From Acidobacteriota bacterium (GTDB lineage Bacteria > Acidobacteriota > Terriglobia > Versatilivoradales > Versatilivoraceae), in the NCBI GenBank assembly GCA_028875575.1, contig JAPPDF010000080.1, forward strand, positions 157,940 to 221,939: a DNA stretch of 64,000 nucleotides, written 5' to 3'. The notes under the pieces were generated by a model. It did no database searches and was not told where the DNA came from. It worked only from the letters and a program-made list of their open reading frames with translations. Of this stretch, positions 53,234 to 61,959 are shown in pieces (the stretch's first letter is position 1; every line of letters starts with the position of its first letter). The position numbers and the translations under genes are program-made.

Positions 53234-54925
53234 ATGGCGACACGCAAGCTCATCGGACGGATCCTGCTGGACCGGAACCTGATCTCTCCCCCGGAGCTGC
53301 AGAACGGCCTGGCCCTGCAGCGGGAGCGGCGGGACAGGATTGGCCGCATCCTGCTGGACCTGGGATACCTCTCGGAACAGGACCTGCTGGCCGCCCTCTC
53401 GGCCCAGCACGGGACGGAGCTCATCCCGGCCAAGGACTTTCCGGCCGTGCCCCTGATGGTCGACAAACTGTCCCCCAAGTTTCTCCGCCAGTTCAGGATC
53501 CTGCCTCTGGACCAGGAGGACGGCGTGTTGACGGTGGCCATGGCCGATCCCTCCGACCGCAATACCCTGGAGTCCCTGCGCATGTTCACCGGGGTGGAGG
53601 TCCGGGTGCGCCTGGGCCGGGAAGCCGAGATCGACGAGGCCCTGGAACGGCTCTATGGGGGATCCGACGAGTGGGCCAAGGCGGTGCAGGAGTCGGACGA
53701 AGCTCTGGACGAGGCCGAGGGCATCGCCGAGAACATCGAGCAGCTTCGGGACATGGCTTCGGAAGTCCCGGTGATTCGCATGGTCAACCAGATGATCTCC
53801 CGGGCGGTGGAGCGCCGGGCCAGCGACATTCACCTGGAGCCCTTCGAGAAGGACTTCCGGGTGCGCTACCGGATCGACGGCATCCTGCATAACATGGATT
53901 CTCCCTCGCCCCAATTGAAGGCCGCCGTCATCTCCCGCCTCAAGCTCATGGCCAAGCTGAACATCGCCGAGCGCCGGCTGCCCCAGGACGGCCGCATCCA
54001 GCTCAAGGTGCTGGGAAAGGAGATCGATCTGCGGGTCTCCACCCTGCCCACCCTCTACGGGGAGAGCCTGGTGATGCGCATCCTGGACAAGAGCGACGCC
54101 AGCAGCTTCGAGCTGAAGCGCCTGGGGTTCCCCGACGACATCCTGGCCTCCATGGAGAAGCTGACGGCCCTGCCTCACGGCATTCTGCTGGTGACCGGCC
54201 CTACCGGAAGCGGCAAGTCCACCACCCTCTACAGCGCCATGAAGGGGATCAACCACCCCGACAAGAAGATCATCACCATCGAGGACCCGGTGGAGTACCA
54301 GATGAACGGGATCAACCAGATCCACGTCAACACCCAGATCGGACTCACCTTTGCCGCCGGCCTGCGCCACATCGTGCGCCAGGATCCCGACGTGATCATG
54401 GTGGGGGAGATCCGCGACCTGGAGACAGCCGAGATCGCCATCCGGGCGGCCCTCACCGGTCACCTGGTCTTCAGCACGCTCCACACCAACGACGCCCCCA
54501 GCGCCGTTACCCGGCTGGTGGACATGGGCGTGGAGCACTACCTGCTGGCCTCCTGCCTGGTAGGAGTGCTGGCGCAGCGGCTGGTGCGTGTCATCTGCCA
54601 AGGCTGCAAGTCGGGCTACGCCGGGGATGGGGACCGGCTGAACTCCCTGGGGTTTCCCCTCAACGGCGGCCAGGTCACGCTTTACCGAGGCGAGGGGTGT
54701 GAGTCCTGCGGCTTTACAGGGTACGAAAACCGTAAAGGAATCTTCGAGCTGATGCAGCCCGACGAGGAGATCCGCCGCATGATCGTAGCCAAGGAGGCCT
54801 CCAATGTCATCGGGCACTATGCGCGGCAACAGGGCATGAGGACGCTGCGGGAGGACGGCTTCGAAAAAGTACGGTCCGGTCTCACCACTTTGGAAGAGCT
54901 GGTCCGGGTAACGCAGGAAGTTTGA
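53234..54925 (+). CDS. gspE: Type II secretion ATPase GspE
   Basis: A 563-residue hexameric ATPase of the GspE/PilB family. N-terminal domains (about 1-150) begin LIGRILLDRNLI and are of the MshE-N type. The core has SDIHLEPF, Walker A GPTGSGKST (about 321-329) and DPDVIMVGEIRD with the Walker B/Asp box and the His of ALTGHLVFSTLHTND. A zinc site is formed by CQGC and CESC (about 455-495). It powers pseudopilus assembly at the inner membrane. GspF should follow, but a 797-bp insertion separates them. Confidence 0.96.
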   Translation: MATRKLIGRILLDRNLISPPELQNGLALQRERRDRIGRILLDLGYLSEQDLLAALSAQHGTELIPAKDFPAVPLMVDKLSPKFLRQFRILPLDQEDGVLTVAMADPSDRNTLESLRMFTGVEVRVRLGREAEIDEALERLYGGSDEWAKAVQESDEALDEAEGIAENIEQLRDMASEVPVIRMVNQMISRAVERRASDIHLEPFEKDFRVRYRIDGILHNMDSPSPQLKAAVISRLKLMAKLNIAERRLPQDGRIQLKVLGKEIDLRVSTLPTLYGESLVMRILDKSDASSFELKRLGFPDDILASMEKLTALPHGILLVTGPTGSGKSTTLYSAMKGINHPDKKIITIEDPVEYQMNGINQIHVNTQIGLTFAAGLRHIVRQDPDVIMVGEIRDLETAEIAIRAALTGHLVFSTLHTNDAPSAVTRLVDMGVEHYLLASCLVGVLAQRLVRVICQGCKSGYAGDGDRLNSLGFPLNGGQVTLYRGEGCESCGFTGYENRKGIFELMQPDEEIRRMIVAKEASNVIGHYARQQGMRTLREDGFEKVRSGLTTLEELVRVTQEV

Positions 54926-54934
54926 CGGCCCGCG

Positions 54935-55174
54935 CAGCCGCGTTCGCGACGGTGCGGATTAATCGAGACGGACTATTTATTGAACATCGATGCACAGGAT
55001 TAACAGGATGAGGAGCTGCTGCGAATGAAGCTCAGCGTAGAAAAAACATAAAGAACATGGATGGACAGGATGCACAGGATAATCAGGACGGGACGCTGCT
55101 GCCACGTCCGCGACGGGGAAGGTCAATCGAGAAGGACGACTAATTGAACATCGATGCACAGGATGTACAGGATA
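54935..55174 (+). repeat. Tandem copies of the ACAGGAT-type repeat before the GxxExxY gene
   Basis: AACATCGATGCACAGGAT occurs at 54983-55000 and 55147-55164, and a variant ACATGGATGGACAGGAT at 55056-55072. A longer flanking segment (CGACGG, AATCGAGA, ATTGAACATC) repeats at 54949-54983 and 55111-55147. The last copy runs into the GxxExxY coding start. The inverted counterpart is at 55608-55643. Confidence 0.8.
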
Positions 55175-55596
55175 AAGACAAACAGGATGAAAAGCTGCTG
55201 CATGAGAAGCTGACCCGTTCGATTATCGGGTGCGCGTTTGAGGTCATTAATGAGCTTGGGAGTGGTTTTTTGGAGTCCGTATATGAGAAGGCCATGATGA
55301 TTGCCCTCTCCGATGCAGGACTCTCTGTTGAGTGTCAGAAGCCGATCAAGGTCTTCTTTCGGGGGAAGCCGATTGGCGACTATTTTGCCGATCTACTCGT
55401 TGAAGAAAAGGTGGTGGTCGAACTCAAGGTCGTGAAAGCTCTCGTCCCGGAGCATGCGGCCCAGACCATCAACTACTTGAACGCGACTGGAATCCAGGTA
55501 GGACTGCTCATCAATTTCGGCAAACCCACTCTCGAATTCAAACGCTTTACCCGAAGCAACACGGATGAACAGGGCTTGAAGACGGCTGTCTCCTGA
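55144..55596 (+). CDS. GxxExxY-family protein inserted between gspE and gspF
   Basis: A 150-residue protein. The family motif GSGFLESVYEKAM is at about residues 39-51; DYFADLLVEEKVVVELKVVKAL has the Asp/Glu/Lys spacing of PD-(D/E)XK nucleases, though activity is unproved. HAAQTINYLNATGIQVGLLINFG is typical of the family. The first 16 residues (MNIDAQDVQDKDKQDE) are encoded by a copy of the ACAGGAT repeat, so the repeat provides the start; TTG at 55144 is the most upstream codon and the true start may be a little later. It is not a secretion protein. Confidence 0.88.
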   Translation: MNIDAQDVQDKDKQDEKLLHEKLTRSIIGCAFEVINELGSGFLESVYEKAMMIALSDAGLSVECQKPIKVFFRGKPIGDYFADLLVEEKVVVELKVVKALVPEHAAQTINYLNATGIQVGLLINFGKPTLEFKRFTRSNTDEQGLKTAVS

Positions 55597-55607
55597 AAAC
55601 AATCCTG

Positions 55608-55643
55608 TTAATCCTGTATATCCTGTGCATCGATGTTAATAAA
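55608..55643 (-). repeat. Inverted ACAGGAT-type repeat after the GxxExxY gene
   Basis: This sequence reads CCTGTTAATCCTG, then TATATCCTGTGCATCGATG, then TTAATA. Its reverse complement (TATTAACATCGATGCACAGG and onward) matches the copies at 54983 and 55147. The GxxExxY gene is therefore bounded by inverted copies. Confidence 0.8.
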
Positions 55644-55722
55644 CCATGCAAATGATGCCAATGATAACAGGACGGCTGACTCCCTGAATTATCCCAGTCC
55701 ATCGATGTGAATAAAACCCAGC

Positions 55723-56937
55723 ATGCCTACCTTCTTCTATAAGGCAGTCGGCAAGGACGGCGGGATCGTCAACGGGGTGGTGGAGGAATCCACCGACAGG
55801 GCGGCCGCCGTCAAGCTGCAGGACATGGGCCTGGTTCCCATCCAGCTCGGGACCCGGCAGAGTCGTCGCCTCTGGGACCTGGAGTTGCGCTGGAACCTGT
55901 CCGGCGTTCGCTCCAAGGACCTCATGTTCTTTACCCAGGAGTTGTCCACCCTGGTCAACTCCGGCCTGCCCCTCGACCGAAGCCTGGCCATTTGCAAGGA
56001 GCTTTCGGACAAGCAGCGGCTCCAGTCGCTGATCGACGAAATTCTGAAGGACATCAAGCGCGGCAGGTCCCTGGCGGACAGCCTCTCGTCCCATCCCCGG
56101 GTCTTCTCCAAGCTTTACGTCAACATGGTGCGAGCCGGAGAAGCCAGCGGAAGCCTCCCCCTGGTGTTGGAGCGCCTGGTGGAGTTCCAGCAGTCGGCCG
56201 ACGAGTTGAGAAGCTATCTCATCTCCTCGCTGATCTATCCGACCCTGCTGACCCTGGTCGGGGGAGCCTCCATCGTGGTTCTGCTGAACTACGTCATTCC
56301 CAAGTTTGCCGAAGTCTTTCAGGATGCGGGGCAGGCCATGCCCCTGCCGACGCAGATCCTGCTCTCCCTCAGCGAGTTCACCACCAGCTATTGGTGGATC
56401 ATCCTGCTGGGAGTGGCGCTTCTGGCAGGCGGGTTTTCCCGCATGGTGGCCAGCGAGCGGGGCCGGTGGTGGTGGGACCGGCTCAAGCTGCGGACACTGG
56501 TGATCGGCGAGATCCTGACCAAGGTGGAGATGGCCCGAATCTCCCGCACGCTGGGGACGCTGGTCCACAACGCCGTTCCGCTGGTGCAGGCCCTGGGCAT
56601 CGTGAGGGAAATCAGCGGCAATCGGGTCATCGCCCAGGCGATCCGCACGGTGGCCGAAGGGGTCAAGCGGGGAGAGGGAGTGGCGCTTCCCATGCGGCGA
56701 GCCCAGGTCTTTCCGCCCCTGGCCGTCCATCTCGTCGAGGTGGGCGAGGAGACGGGGCGCCTGGATGCCATGCTGCTGCGGCTGGCCGAGGTCTACGACA
56801 AGGACGTCCGCTCGGCGGTCAAGAACTTCATCGCCCTGTTCGAGCCGGTCATGATCCTGATCATGGGCGTGGTGGTCGGGGCCATCGTCATCTCCATGCT
56901 GCTCGCGATCGTGAGCATCAACGAAGTGCCTATTTGA
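55723..56937 (+). CDS. gspF: Type II secretion inner-membrane protein GspF
   Basis: A 404-residue GspF/PilC protein of normal length. An N-terminal YKAVGKDGGIVNGVVEESTD module is followed by two repeats of the helical GspF domain (FFTQELSTLVNSGLPLDRSL and ISRTLGTLVHNAVPLVQALG) and three membrane helices, the last LFEPVMILIMGVVVGAIVISM. It is the platform on which GspE acts. It begins 126 bp after the GxxExxY stop. Confidence 0.96.
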   Translation: MPTFFYKAVGKDGGIVNGVVEESTDRAAAVKLQDMGLVPIQLGTRQSRRLWDLELRWNLSGVRSKDLMFFTQELSTLVNSGLPLDRSLAICKELSDKQRLQSLIDEILKDIKRGRSLADSLSSHPRVFSKLYVNMVRAGEASGSLPLVLERLVEFQQSADELRSYLISSLIYPTLLTLVGGASIVVLLNYVIPKFAEVFQDAGQAMPLPTQILLSLSEFTTSYWWIILLGVALLAGGFSRMVASERGRWWWDRLKLRTLVIGEILTKVEMARISRTLGTLVHNAVPLVQALGIVREISGNRVIAQAIRTVAEGVKRGEGVALPMRRAQVFPPLAVHLVEVGEETGRLDAMLLRLAEVYDKDVRSAVKNFIALFEPVMILIMGVVVGAIVISMLLAIVSINEVPI

Positions 56938-56985
56938 CACGGGAACTCAGGTCGATTCGAGGATGTCCAGGGAGGAGAAACGACA

Positions 56986-57462
56986 ATGATTTCACTAAAA
57001 TCCATACCGTTCCACCGGCCCTTCGACAGGCGGGTTGAAGCGCCCGCAGCTCGACGCCAGCGGGGTTTCACGCTCATCGAGCTATTGGTGGTGATGGTGA
57101 TCATCGGTCTGCTGGGAGCCCTGGTGGGGCCCCGGCTGTTCCGCAATATCGGGAGGAGCAGGGTCACGGCGGCCAAGACGCAGATCGCCATGTTCCAAAG
57201 CGCCCTGGGCCAGTACAAATTGGAAGTCGGTGTCTTTCCCAGCACCGAAGAGGGGCTGACGGCTCTCCGGGTTCGGCCCACGTCGGCCCGGAACTGGGAC
57301 GGGCCCTACCTGCAAAAGGAGATCCCGCTGGATCCCTGGAGCAACGAGTATGTCTACCGCTTCCCTGGCGAGTTCGGGGATCAACCCGACATCATTTCCT
57401 ACGGAGCCGACGGCCGTGAAGGCGGCGAGGATGAGAACGCCGACGTGGTCAGTTGGAGATAG
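56986..57462 (+). CDS. gspG: Major pseudopilin GspG
   Basis: A 158-residue major pseudopilin. The prepilin-peptidase site is G27-FTLIE with Glu at +5, in the context RQRGFTLIELLVVMVII. A 26-residue basic leader precedes it, longer than usual. The C-terminal half (VFPSTEEGLTALRVRP, LDPWSNEYVYRFPGEFG, DIISYGADGREGGEDENAD) is the GspG calcium-binding part. It forms the pseudopilus shaft. Confidence 0.96.
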   Translation: MISLKSIPFHRPFDRRVEAPAARRQRGFTLIELLVVMVIIGLLGALVGPRLFRNIGRSRVTAAKTQIAMFQSALGQYKLEVGVFPSTEEGLTALRVRPTSARNWDGPYLQKEIPLDPWSNEYVYRFPGEFGDQPDIISYGADGREGGEDENADVVSWR

Positions 57463-57495
57463 CCAGTCCCGGCGAAGTTGGAGGGCACAGCCACG

Positions 57496-57999
57496 GTGGC
57501 ACTCACATCAAACAGAGACAGAGCCGGTTTCACGCTGCTGGAAGTGCTGGTGGTCCTGGTGCTGGTGTCCGTGATCACGGCAGTGGTGGCGCCCGCCTTG
57601 GGAACCGGCACCCAGACTCTGCGATTGCAGAGCGCGGCGCGCCACGTCGCCGCCACGCTACGGCTGGCTCGGGCCAGTGCGATCCGGCAGCAGGAGGTCT
57701 ACCTGGTGAGCTTCGACCGGGAAAGAGGTCAAGTGACCATGGCCAGAGGCGACCTCGACGATCAAAGGTCGTTCGATCTCCCCCGGGACGTCCGCCTTGA
57801 AAGGGCGGTTCTCTTGAACGACACCGCTCGAGCGGAGCGTCCCTCGCCCGATCCCGTGACTTTCTTCTTTGCACCCAACGGGGCCGCCCAGTCGCTGGAA
57901 GTGAGGCTTGTCAATGCCCGGGGCAGGTCGTTGAGAGTGGTGCAGGACTCCTTTCGCCGCTCACCGCGCATCGAGCCGGTTCCGCCGGAAGAGCAATAG
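57496..57999 (+). CDS. gspH: Minor pseudopilin GspH
   Basis: A 167-residue type IV-pilin-like protein. The peptidase site is G11-FTLLE with Glu at +5 in RAGFTLLEVLVVLVLV. The start GTG at 57496 follows GGAGGG by ten bases; TTG at 57478 is an upstream alternative. The beta-rich C-terminal half (EVYLVSFDRERGQVTMARG) fits GspH. It is the second gene of the pseudopilin set. Confidence 0.85.
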   Translation: MALTSNRDRAGFTLLEVLVVLVLVSVITAVVAPALGTGTQTLRLQSAARHVAATLRLARASAIRQQEVYLVSFDRERGQVTMARGDLDDQRSFDLPRDVRLERAVLLNDTARAERPSPDPVTFFFAPNGAAQSLEVRLVNARGRSLRVVQDSFRRSPRIEPVPPEEQ

Positions 58000-58018
58000 C
58001 GTGGCCGTTCCTCTGCGA

Positions 58019-58113
58019 ACCGGTGAAAAACGCTTTTTAACCACAAAAAGCACAAGAGTCACAAGAGGCACAATTTGTGGTTTTGTGCCTTTTGTGGCCA
58101 TTCCCGGTAAATG
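58019..58113. repeat. Dispersed CACAAAAAGCACAA hairpin repeat, copy 2
   Basis: AACCACAAAAAGCACAAGAG, then a short insert, then GTTTTGTGCCTTTTGTGG, flanked by GGTGAAAAA and TGGCCATTCCCGG as in copy 1 at 5076-5166. It lies in the gap between gspH and gspI. Confidence 0.75.
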
Positions 58114-58132
58114 CATCCCCGGGGCGGCATCG

Positions 58133-58165
58133 CCCGGGAGCGCGTTCCTCCTGCGCTCCCGGGAA
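58133..58165. terminator. GC-rich hairpin between gspH and gspI, possible terminator or repeat
   Basis: CCCGGGAGCGCG and GCGCTCCCGGG pair across a short loop (TTCCTCCT-like). No T run follows, so intrinsic termination is uncertain. It shares its core with the 29-bp inverted repeat at 37788-37999. Confidence 0.35.
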
Positions 58166-58248
58166 GCCCATTCGTGGTTCCTCTTCATTTCTTGACCCGC
58201 CTTTCGACTTTTTTGCGACTCAAGTGATCTAGAGGTAGGGGAACGGAA

Positions 58249-58713
58249 ATGCTGTCGATGCCACACAAACCAGCCGCCAGGCCCGCCCGCCGGGAGCCCC
58301 GCCCGAGGAGTGCCGACGGCGCCGGGGGGTTCACCCTGCTGGAGATCCTGGTGGCCATGACCATTCTGGGGGTTGGTTTCGTGGCGCTCTTTGGCCTGTT
58401 GTCCACTTCGCTGGGCACCGTTTCCCGCATCGGAGACCGGGAAACCCTGGTCCGGTCGGCCCAGATGAAGTTGAACGAGTTGTGCCTGAGCCTGAGGCAG
58501 GGTCGGGAGCCTCCCCGTCGGTCCGGGGAATTTGCCGGGAAGTACCGTTGGCGGGCCGAAATCCGGACTGTCGCCGGCGACGAGGAAACGGCAGCCCAGC
58601 CGGACTACCGGCTCGCCAGGGTTCGGTTGCGGGTCACCTGGCAGGGGAGTCGGGCCGAGAATCAATACCTCCTGGAAACCATGACATGGGTCCCGAGTCC
58701 ACGCGAGCAATGA
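58249..58713 (+). CDS. gspI: Minor pseudopilin GspI
   Basis: A 154-residue protein. The peptidase site G27-FTLLE lies in DGAGGFTLLEILVAMTILG after a basic leader of 26 residues. Beyond the helix, RDRETLV-like and MKLNELCLSLRQGREPPRRSG match GspI. It stops with ATGA overlapping gspJ. A 249-bp gap separates it from gspH and holds two repeats, so its own promoter may lie there. Confidence 0.85.
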   Translation: MLSMPHKPAARPARREPRPRSADGAGGFTLLEILVAMTILGVGFVALFGLLSTSLGTVSRIGDRETLVRSAQMKLNELCLSLRQGREPPRRSGEFAGKYRWRAEIRTVAGDEETAAQPDYRLARVRLRVTWQGSRAENQYLLETMTWVPSPREQ

Positions 58714-59459
58714 CCAGCCGTCCACCAAGATTGTCCCCTCCCTCCGGATTCACCCTCATGGAGCTGCTGGTCAGCTTCACCCTGATCGGTCTGCTGGCCG
58801 TTTTCATCCACCTGGGCTACGGAATCGGACTCAGCGCCCGCGAAAAAGCCGAGGTGGCCCTGCAGGAGTTTCAGACCAACGAAGCGGCCCTGGATGTCGT
58901 CAGTCGTCAAATCAGCGCCATGGTTCCCTATTTCTCCCACCAGGAACACGAGGGGAGTCCGGTGGAAGTGCTGCTCTTCCGGGCCTCCCCGCAAGGCCTC
59001 GGTTTTGTGAGCACCTATTCGGCGGCTGCGCGCCGCACCCAGGGGCTGATGTTCGTGCAGTACTTTACGGAAACCTCCAGGGACGGGACGGGTCGGATGT
59101 TGCTGCTGAACGAGCGACCGCTTTCCCGGGATCCCGAGCTGCCGGGCACTGTCATCGCCGGCATCTCCAGAACCGAGGACAATCGGTTCCTGGTCGAGCT
59201 GGCGGAGCCCGAGGTCCGGACGGATTCTCTCACTCTGGCTCAGGGTCTCTCTTCGGTGGCCTTCCAGACCTTCTCCCGGACCCGGGAAGAGTATGAAAGC
59301 AGAGGATTGGGCCGCAGGTGGACCAGGACGCTGGGAAGGCTGGCTGCCAGGAACAGGGAGCTGCTGCCGGCCGGAATCCGGATGAGACTGGAGTGGCAGG
59401 AACCGGGGCCGTTCGGCTCGAGGGAATTTACGATCGCCGTACCCGTGCAGGGTCAATGA
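58710..59459 (+). CDS. gspJ: Minor pseudopilin GspJ
   Basis: A 249-residue protein. The peptidase site is G13-FTLMELLVSFTLIGLL with Glu at +5. Length and later beta-rich regions (PVEVLLFRASPQGLGF, LAEPEVRTDSLTLAQGLSSV) fit GspJ, the largest minor pseudopilin apart from GspK. ATG at 58710 overlaps the gspI stop by 4 bp. Confidence 0.88.
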   Translation: MTSRPPRLSPPSGFTLMELLVSFTLIGLLAVFIHLGYGIGLSAREKAEVALQEFQTNEAALDVVSRQISAMVPYFSHQEHEGSPVEVLLFRASPQGLGFVSTYSAAARRTQGLMFVQYFTETSRDGTGRMLLLNERPLSRDPELPGTVIAGISRTEDNRFLVELAEPEVRTDSLTLAQGLSSVAFQTFSRTREEYESRGLGRRWTRTLGRLAARNRELLPAGIRMRLEWQEPGPFGSREFTIAVPVQGQ

Positions 59460-59470
59460 GGGTCTGAGAG

Positions 59471-60466
59471 ATGCAACCCGTTTCCCGGGATTGTCGAGGC
59501 GTCATCTTGATATCGGTTTTGTGGATCATGGTCGGATTGTCTCTGCTGGCGCTGACCCTGGCGGTGACCGTCAGAACCGAGGCCACCCTGGCCCGGGCCT
59601 CCGGAGATTCGGAGCAGGCCTACTTCTTTGCCAGGGGCGCCCTGGAAGCCGTGCTCTATCGGATGGCCTTCCCGGATCCTGACAAGGAGAAGCAGGAGGC
59701 CCTGTTCCCCTATGCCGGGGGGATGAACCACTATTGGCTGAGGAGCGACCGCATCGCCTGCCACGTGGCCGTGATGGACGAGGCCGGCAAGCTGGACCTC
59801 AACGTTGTCCGGGAGGAAACTCTGCAACGTCTGCTGAGGGTCCTGGGGGTGAACCGGACCCGGGCCGAATCCGTCGCCAGGTCGGTGGTCGCCTGGAGAA
59901 CTCCGGGTTCGGAGCCCGGGGCTTCGGCCGCGCCGAGACGGCCCTACCGCTTCGTGGAAGAGCTCCTGCGGGTCCCCGGTGTCAGCCGGGAGTTGTTCCA
60001 TGGTCGTCCCGTCCGGCAGGAGGACGGGAAGGTGGCCTTTCGCCGGGGGCTGGCGGACTTCGTGACGGTCTACTCCGGCTCCAGTCGGATCAATGTGAAC
60101 TATGCCGAGCCGGAAGTGCTGGCGGCGCTGCCGGGCGTCAGTTGGGACAGGGCCCAATCCCTGGCCGAGGCTCGAACGACCGGCCTGCTGGACGCCGCCG
60201 ACCTCTCCGACCGGCTGCCCGGGGATGCGCTGCCCTTTGTCACCGTCCAACCCTCTGAAGCCTTTTGCCTGGTGGCCACGGCCCGGCTCGAGGGGAGCTC
60301 CACCCGCAGGAGCCTCAAAGTGGTTGTCAGGCTCGACGGATCATCCAGGCAGCGGCATTGGCGCCTGGCCTGGTATGACGAGACCTGGCCCTCGCCCGCG
60401 GTACGCAGATTTTCTCAACGTCCCCTTCCCGAGAGGGGGGTCGCCGGCATGGATCGGATGGGGTAA
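59471..60466 (+). CDS. gspK: Type II secretion minor pseudopilin GspK
   Basis: A 331-residue protein. The N-terminal RGVILISVLWIMVGLSLLAL is the GspK leader, in which the +5 Glu is missing as is normal for GspK. The large globular part has two helix-hairpin-helix-like SAM domains (LLRVLGVNRTRAESVARSVV and EVLAALPGVSWDRAQSLAEA). GspK caps the pseudopilus tip with GspI and GspJ. Confidence 0.93.
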   Translation: MQPVSRDCRGVILISVLWIMVGLSLLALTLAVTVRTEATLARASGDSEQAYFFARGALEAVLYRMAFPDPDKEKQEALFPYAGGMNHYWLRSDRIACHVAVMDEAGKLDLNVVREETLQRLLRVLGVNRTRAESVARSVVAWRTPGSEPGASAAPRRPYRFVEELLRVPGVSRELFHGRPVRQEDGKVAFRRGLADFVTVYSGSSRINVNYAEPEVLAALPGVSWDRAQSLAEARTTGLLDAADLSDRLPGDALPFVTVQPSEAFCLVATARLEGSSTRRSLKVVVRLDGSSRQRHWRLAWYDETWPSPAVRRFSQRPLPERGVAGMDRMG

Positions 60467-60468
60467 TC

Positions 60469-61959
60469 ATGGATTTCCCGGACCTGAGCTCAATCCTGAA
60501 GCAGTTCACCCTGGGGGTGTCCTTCGGCCAGGACTCCCTCCACCTGAGCCTGCTCTCCCTTCACTGGAAGCGTTTGCGCAGGGTGGATCGGCAGACCATC
60601 GACCGCTTCGACCAGGTGTCATCCACCGAGGGCCGGCGGCAAGTCCAGGGCTTCCTGAAGCGAAACGAAGTCACCCACTGCAACGTGGTGCTGTCTCTGC
60701 CCCACCGGGAGGTGCTGGTCCGGGAGCTGGAGCTGCCCCTGGAGGCCCGGGACAACCTGGCCAAGGTGGTGGAATACCAGATGGTCAACCTGCTGCCTTC
60801 CGAGGAGCAGGCCGTCAGCTACGACTACCTGGTGGTTCAGGAGGCATCCAATCCCCCGCGGCTGCGGGCCACCATCTTTGTCATCCTGCAGTCCACCCTG
60901 GAGCGGTACCTCGACCTTTGCCGGGGCCTGGGCCTGACATTGGATCGCATCGTTCCTCAAGCGGTGGCGGTCGCCGACTATGTCCGATCCGCGGCTCCCA
61001 AGGCCGGATCGGCCGCCGCGCTGATTGCGGTGCCAGCGCCCGGCGGAGGGGAACTGGTGGGATTGGCGCAGGGCCAACTGAGGCTGTGCAAGGAATATCG
61101 AAGCGACGGCCCCGATCTGGCGGAAACCCTCGAAAACGAAGTGGACCTGTTTCGGGGAGAGGCGCGCTTGCCGGAGGAGACGCCGGTGGAACTCTTCCTG
61201 GCGGGAGACGCTGAAGCCCTTTCGGAAGCCGGCGGGGAGTTGAACCCTCGGGTGGTGCCCCTGCCCCAGGCGGCAGTCGTCCGCCGGACCGGGCCCGCCG
61301 ATCGGGACCCCGGAACCCATTGGCCCGCCCTGGCGGCGGCCTTCTGCGGCTTCAGGCGAAAGGATGCCCTGGACGTCAACCTGCTGCCCGTGGAGCAGCG
61401 GGTCCGGAAACCGCGCTGGGAGATGCTTCCGACATACGGCTTGCTGGCGGTCAGCGGATTGCTGCTGCTGGCGCTGCTGTTCCGAGGGCCGGTGCAGCAG
61501 GGAGCGCTTTCCGAGGAGCTGAGCCGGGAGCGCCGGCGGCTGCAGCCTGCCGTGACGGCCGTCCGCGAGCTGGAGTCGCAAGCGGACCACTGGCGCGGCC
61601 GGGCCGGACTGCTCAGCCGGCACAAGCACCGGAACCAGGCATTGCTTGCCGCCCTGGACGACCTGTCTCTCATCTGGCCCCAGGACTCCATGGTGACCCT
61701 TTTCAACCTGGAAGACGGGGTGGTCCGGGTTCAGGGAACTTCCGGGCAGGCCGCGGCGCTGCCCCAAATCCTGGAAGACTCGCGCTATTTCAAGGAGGTC
61801 GAGCTGGTCTCGGCCATCACCCGAGACGCCCAGGGCAGGGAGAGCTACCGCATCCAGGCTCGATTGGAAGTCCCGCTGCCGCTCGGGGAAAACCCCGACC
61901 CGGCGGAAGTCCCGCCCCCACCGACATCGGGCGACGCTCCCCGGGAGGTGACTCCATGA
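60469..61959 (+). CDS. gspL: Type II secretion inner-membrane protein GspL-like (PilM-PilN type)
   Basis: A 496-residue protein. The N-terminal 310 residues form an actin-like PilM/GspL cytoplasmic domain (VLSLPHREVLVRELELP, MVNLLPSEEQAVSYDYLV, then LTLDRIVPQAVAVADYV). A single transmembrane helix follows (YGLLAVSGLLLLALLF, about 325-341), then a periplasmic PilN-like ferredoxin-like part (LSLIWPQDSMVTLFNLEDG). The arrangement matches GspL, which binds GspE. It starts 2 bases after the gspK stop and overlaps gspM by 4 bp. Confidence 0.88.
   Translation: MDFPDLSSILKQFTLGVSFGQDSLHLSLLSLHWKRLRRVDRQTIDRFDQVSSTEGRRQVQGFLKRNEVTHCNVVLSLPHREVLVRELELPLEARDNLAKVVEYQMVNLLPSEEQAVSYDYLVVQEASNPPRLRATIFVILQSTLERYLDLCRGLGLTLDRIVPQAVAVADYVRSAAPKAGSAAALIAVPAPGGGELVGLAQGQLRLCKEYRSDGPDLAETLENEVDLFRGEARLPEETPVELFLAGDAEALSEAGGELNPRVVPLPQAAVVRRTGPADRDPGTHWPALAAAFCGFRRKDALDVNLLPVEQRVRKPRWEMLPTYGLLAVSGLLLLALLFRGPVQQGALSEELSRERRRLQPAVTAVRELESQADHWRGRAGLLSRHKHRNQALLAALDDLSLIWPQDSMVTLFNLEDGVVRVQGTSGQAAALPQILEDSRYFKEVELVSAITRDAQGRESYRIQARLEVPLPLGENPDPAEVPPPPTSGDAPREVTP

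Noticed and set aside
54983-55174. Possible CRISPR array from repeated ACAGGAT-type units.
   Set aside because: Repeats differ in length and spacing, spacers are related to each other, there are no cas genes, and one unit enters a coding region.
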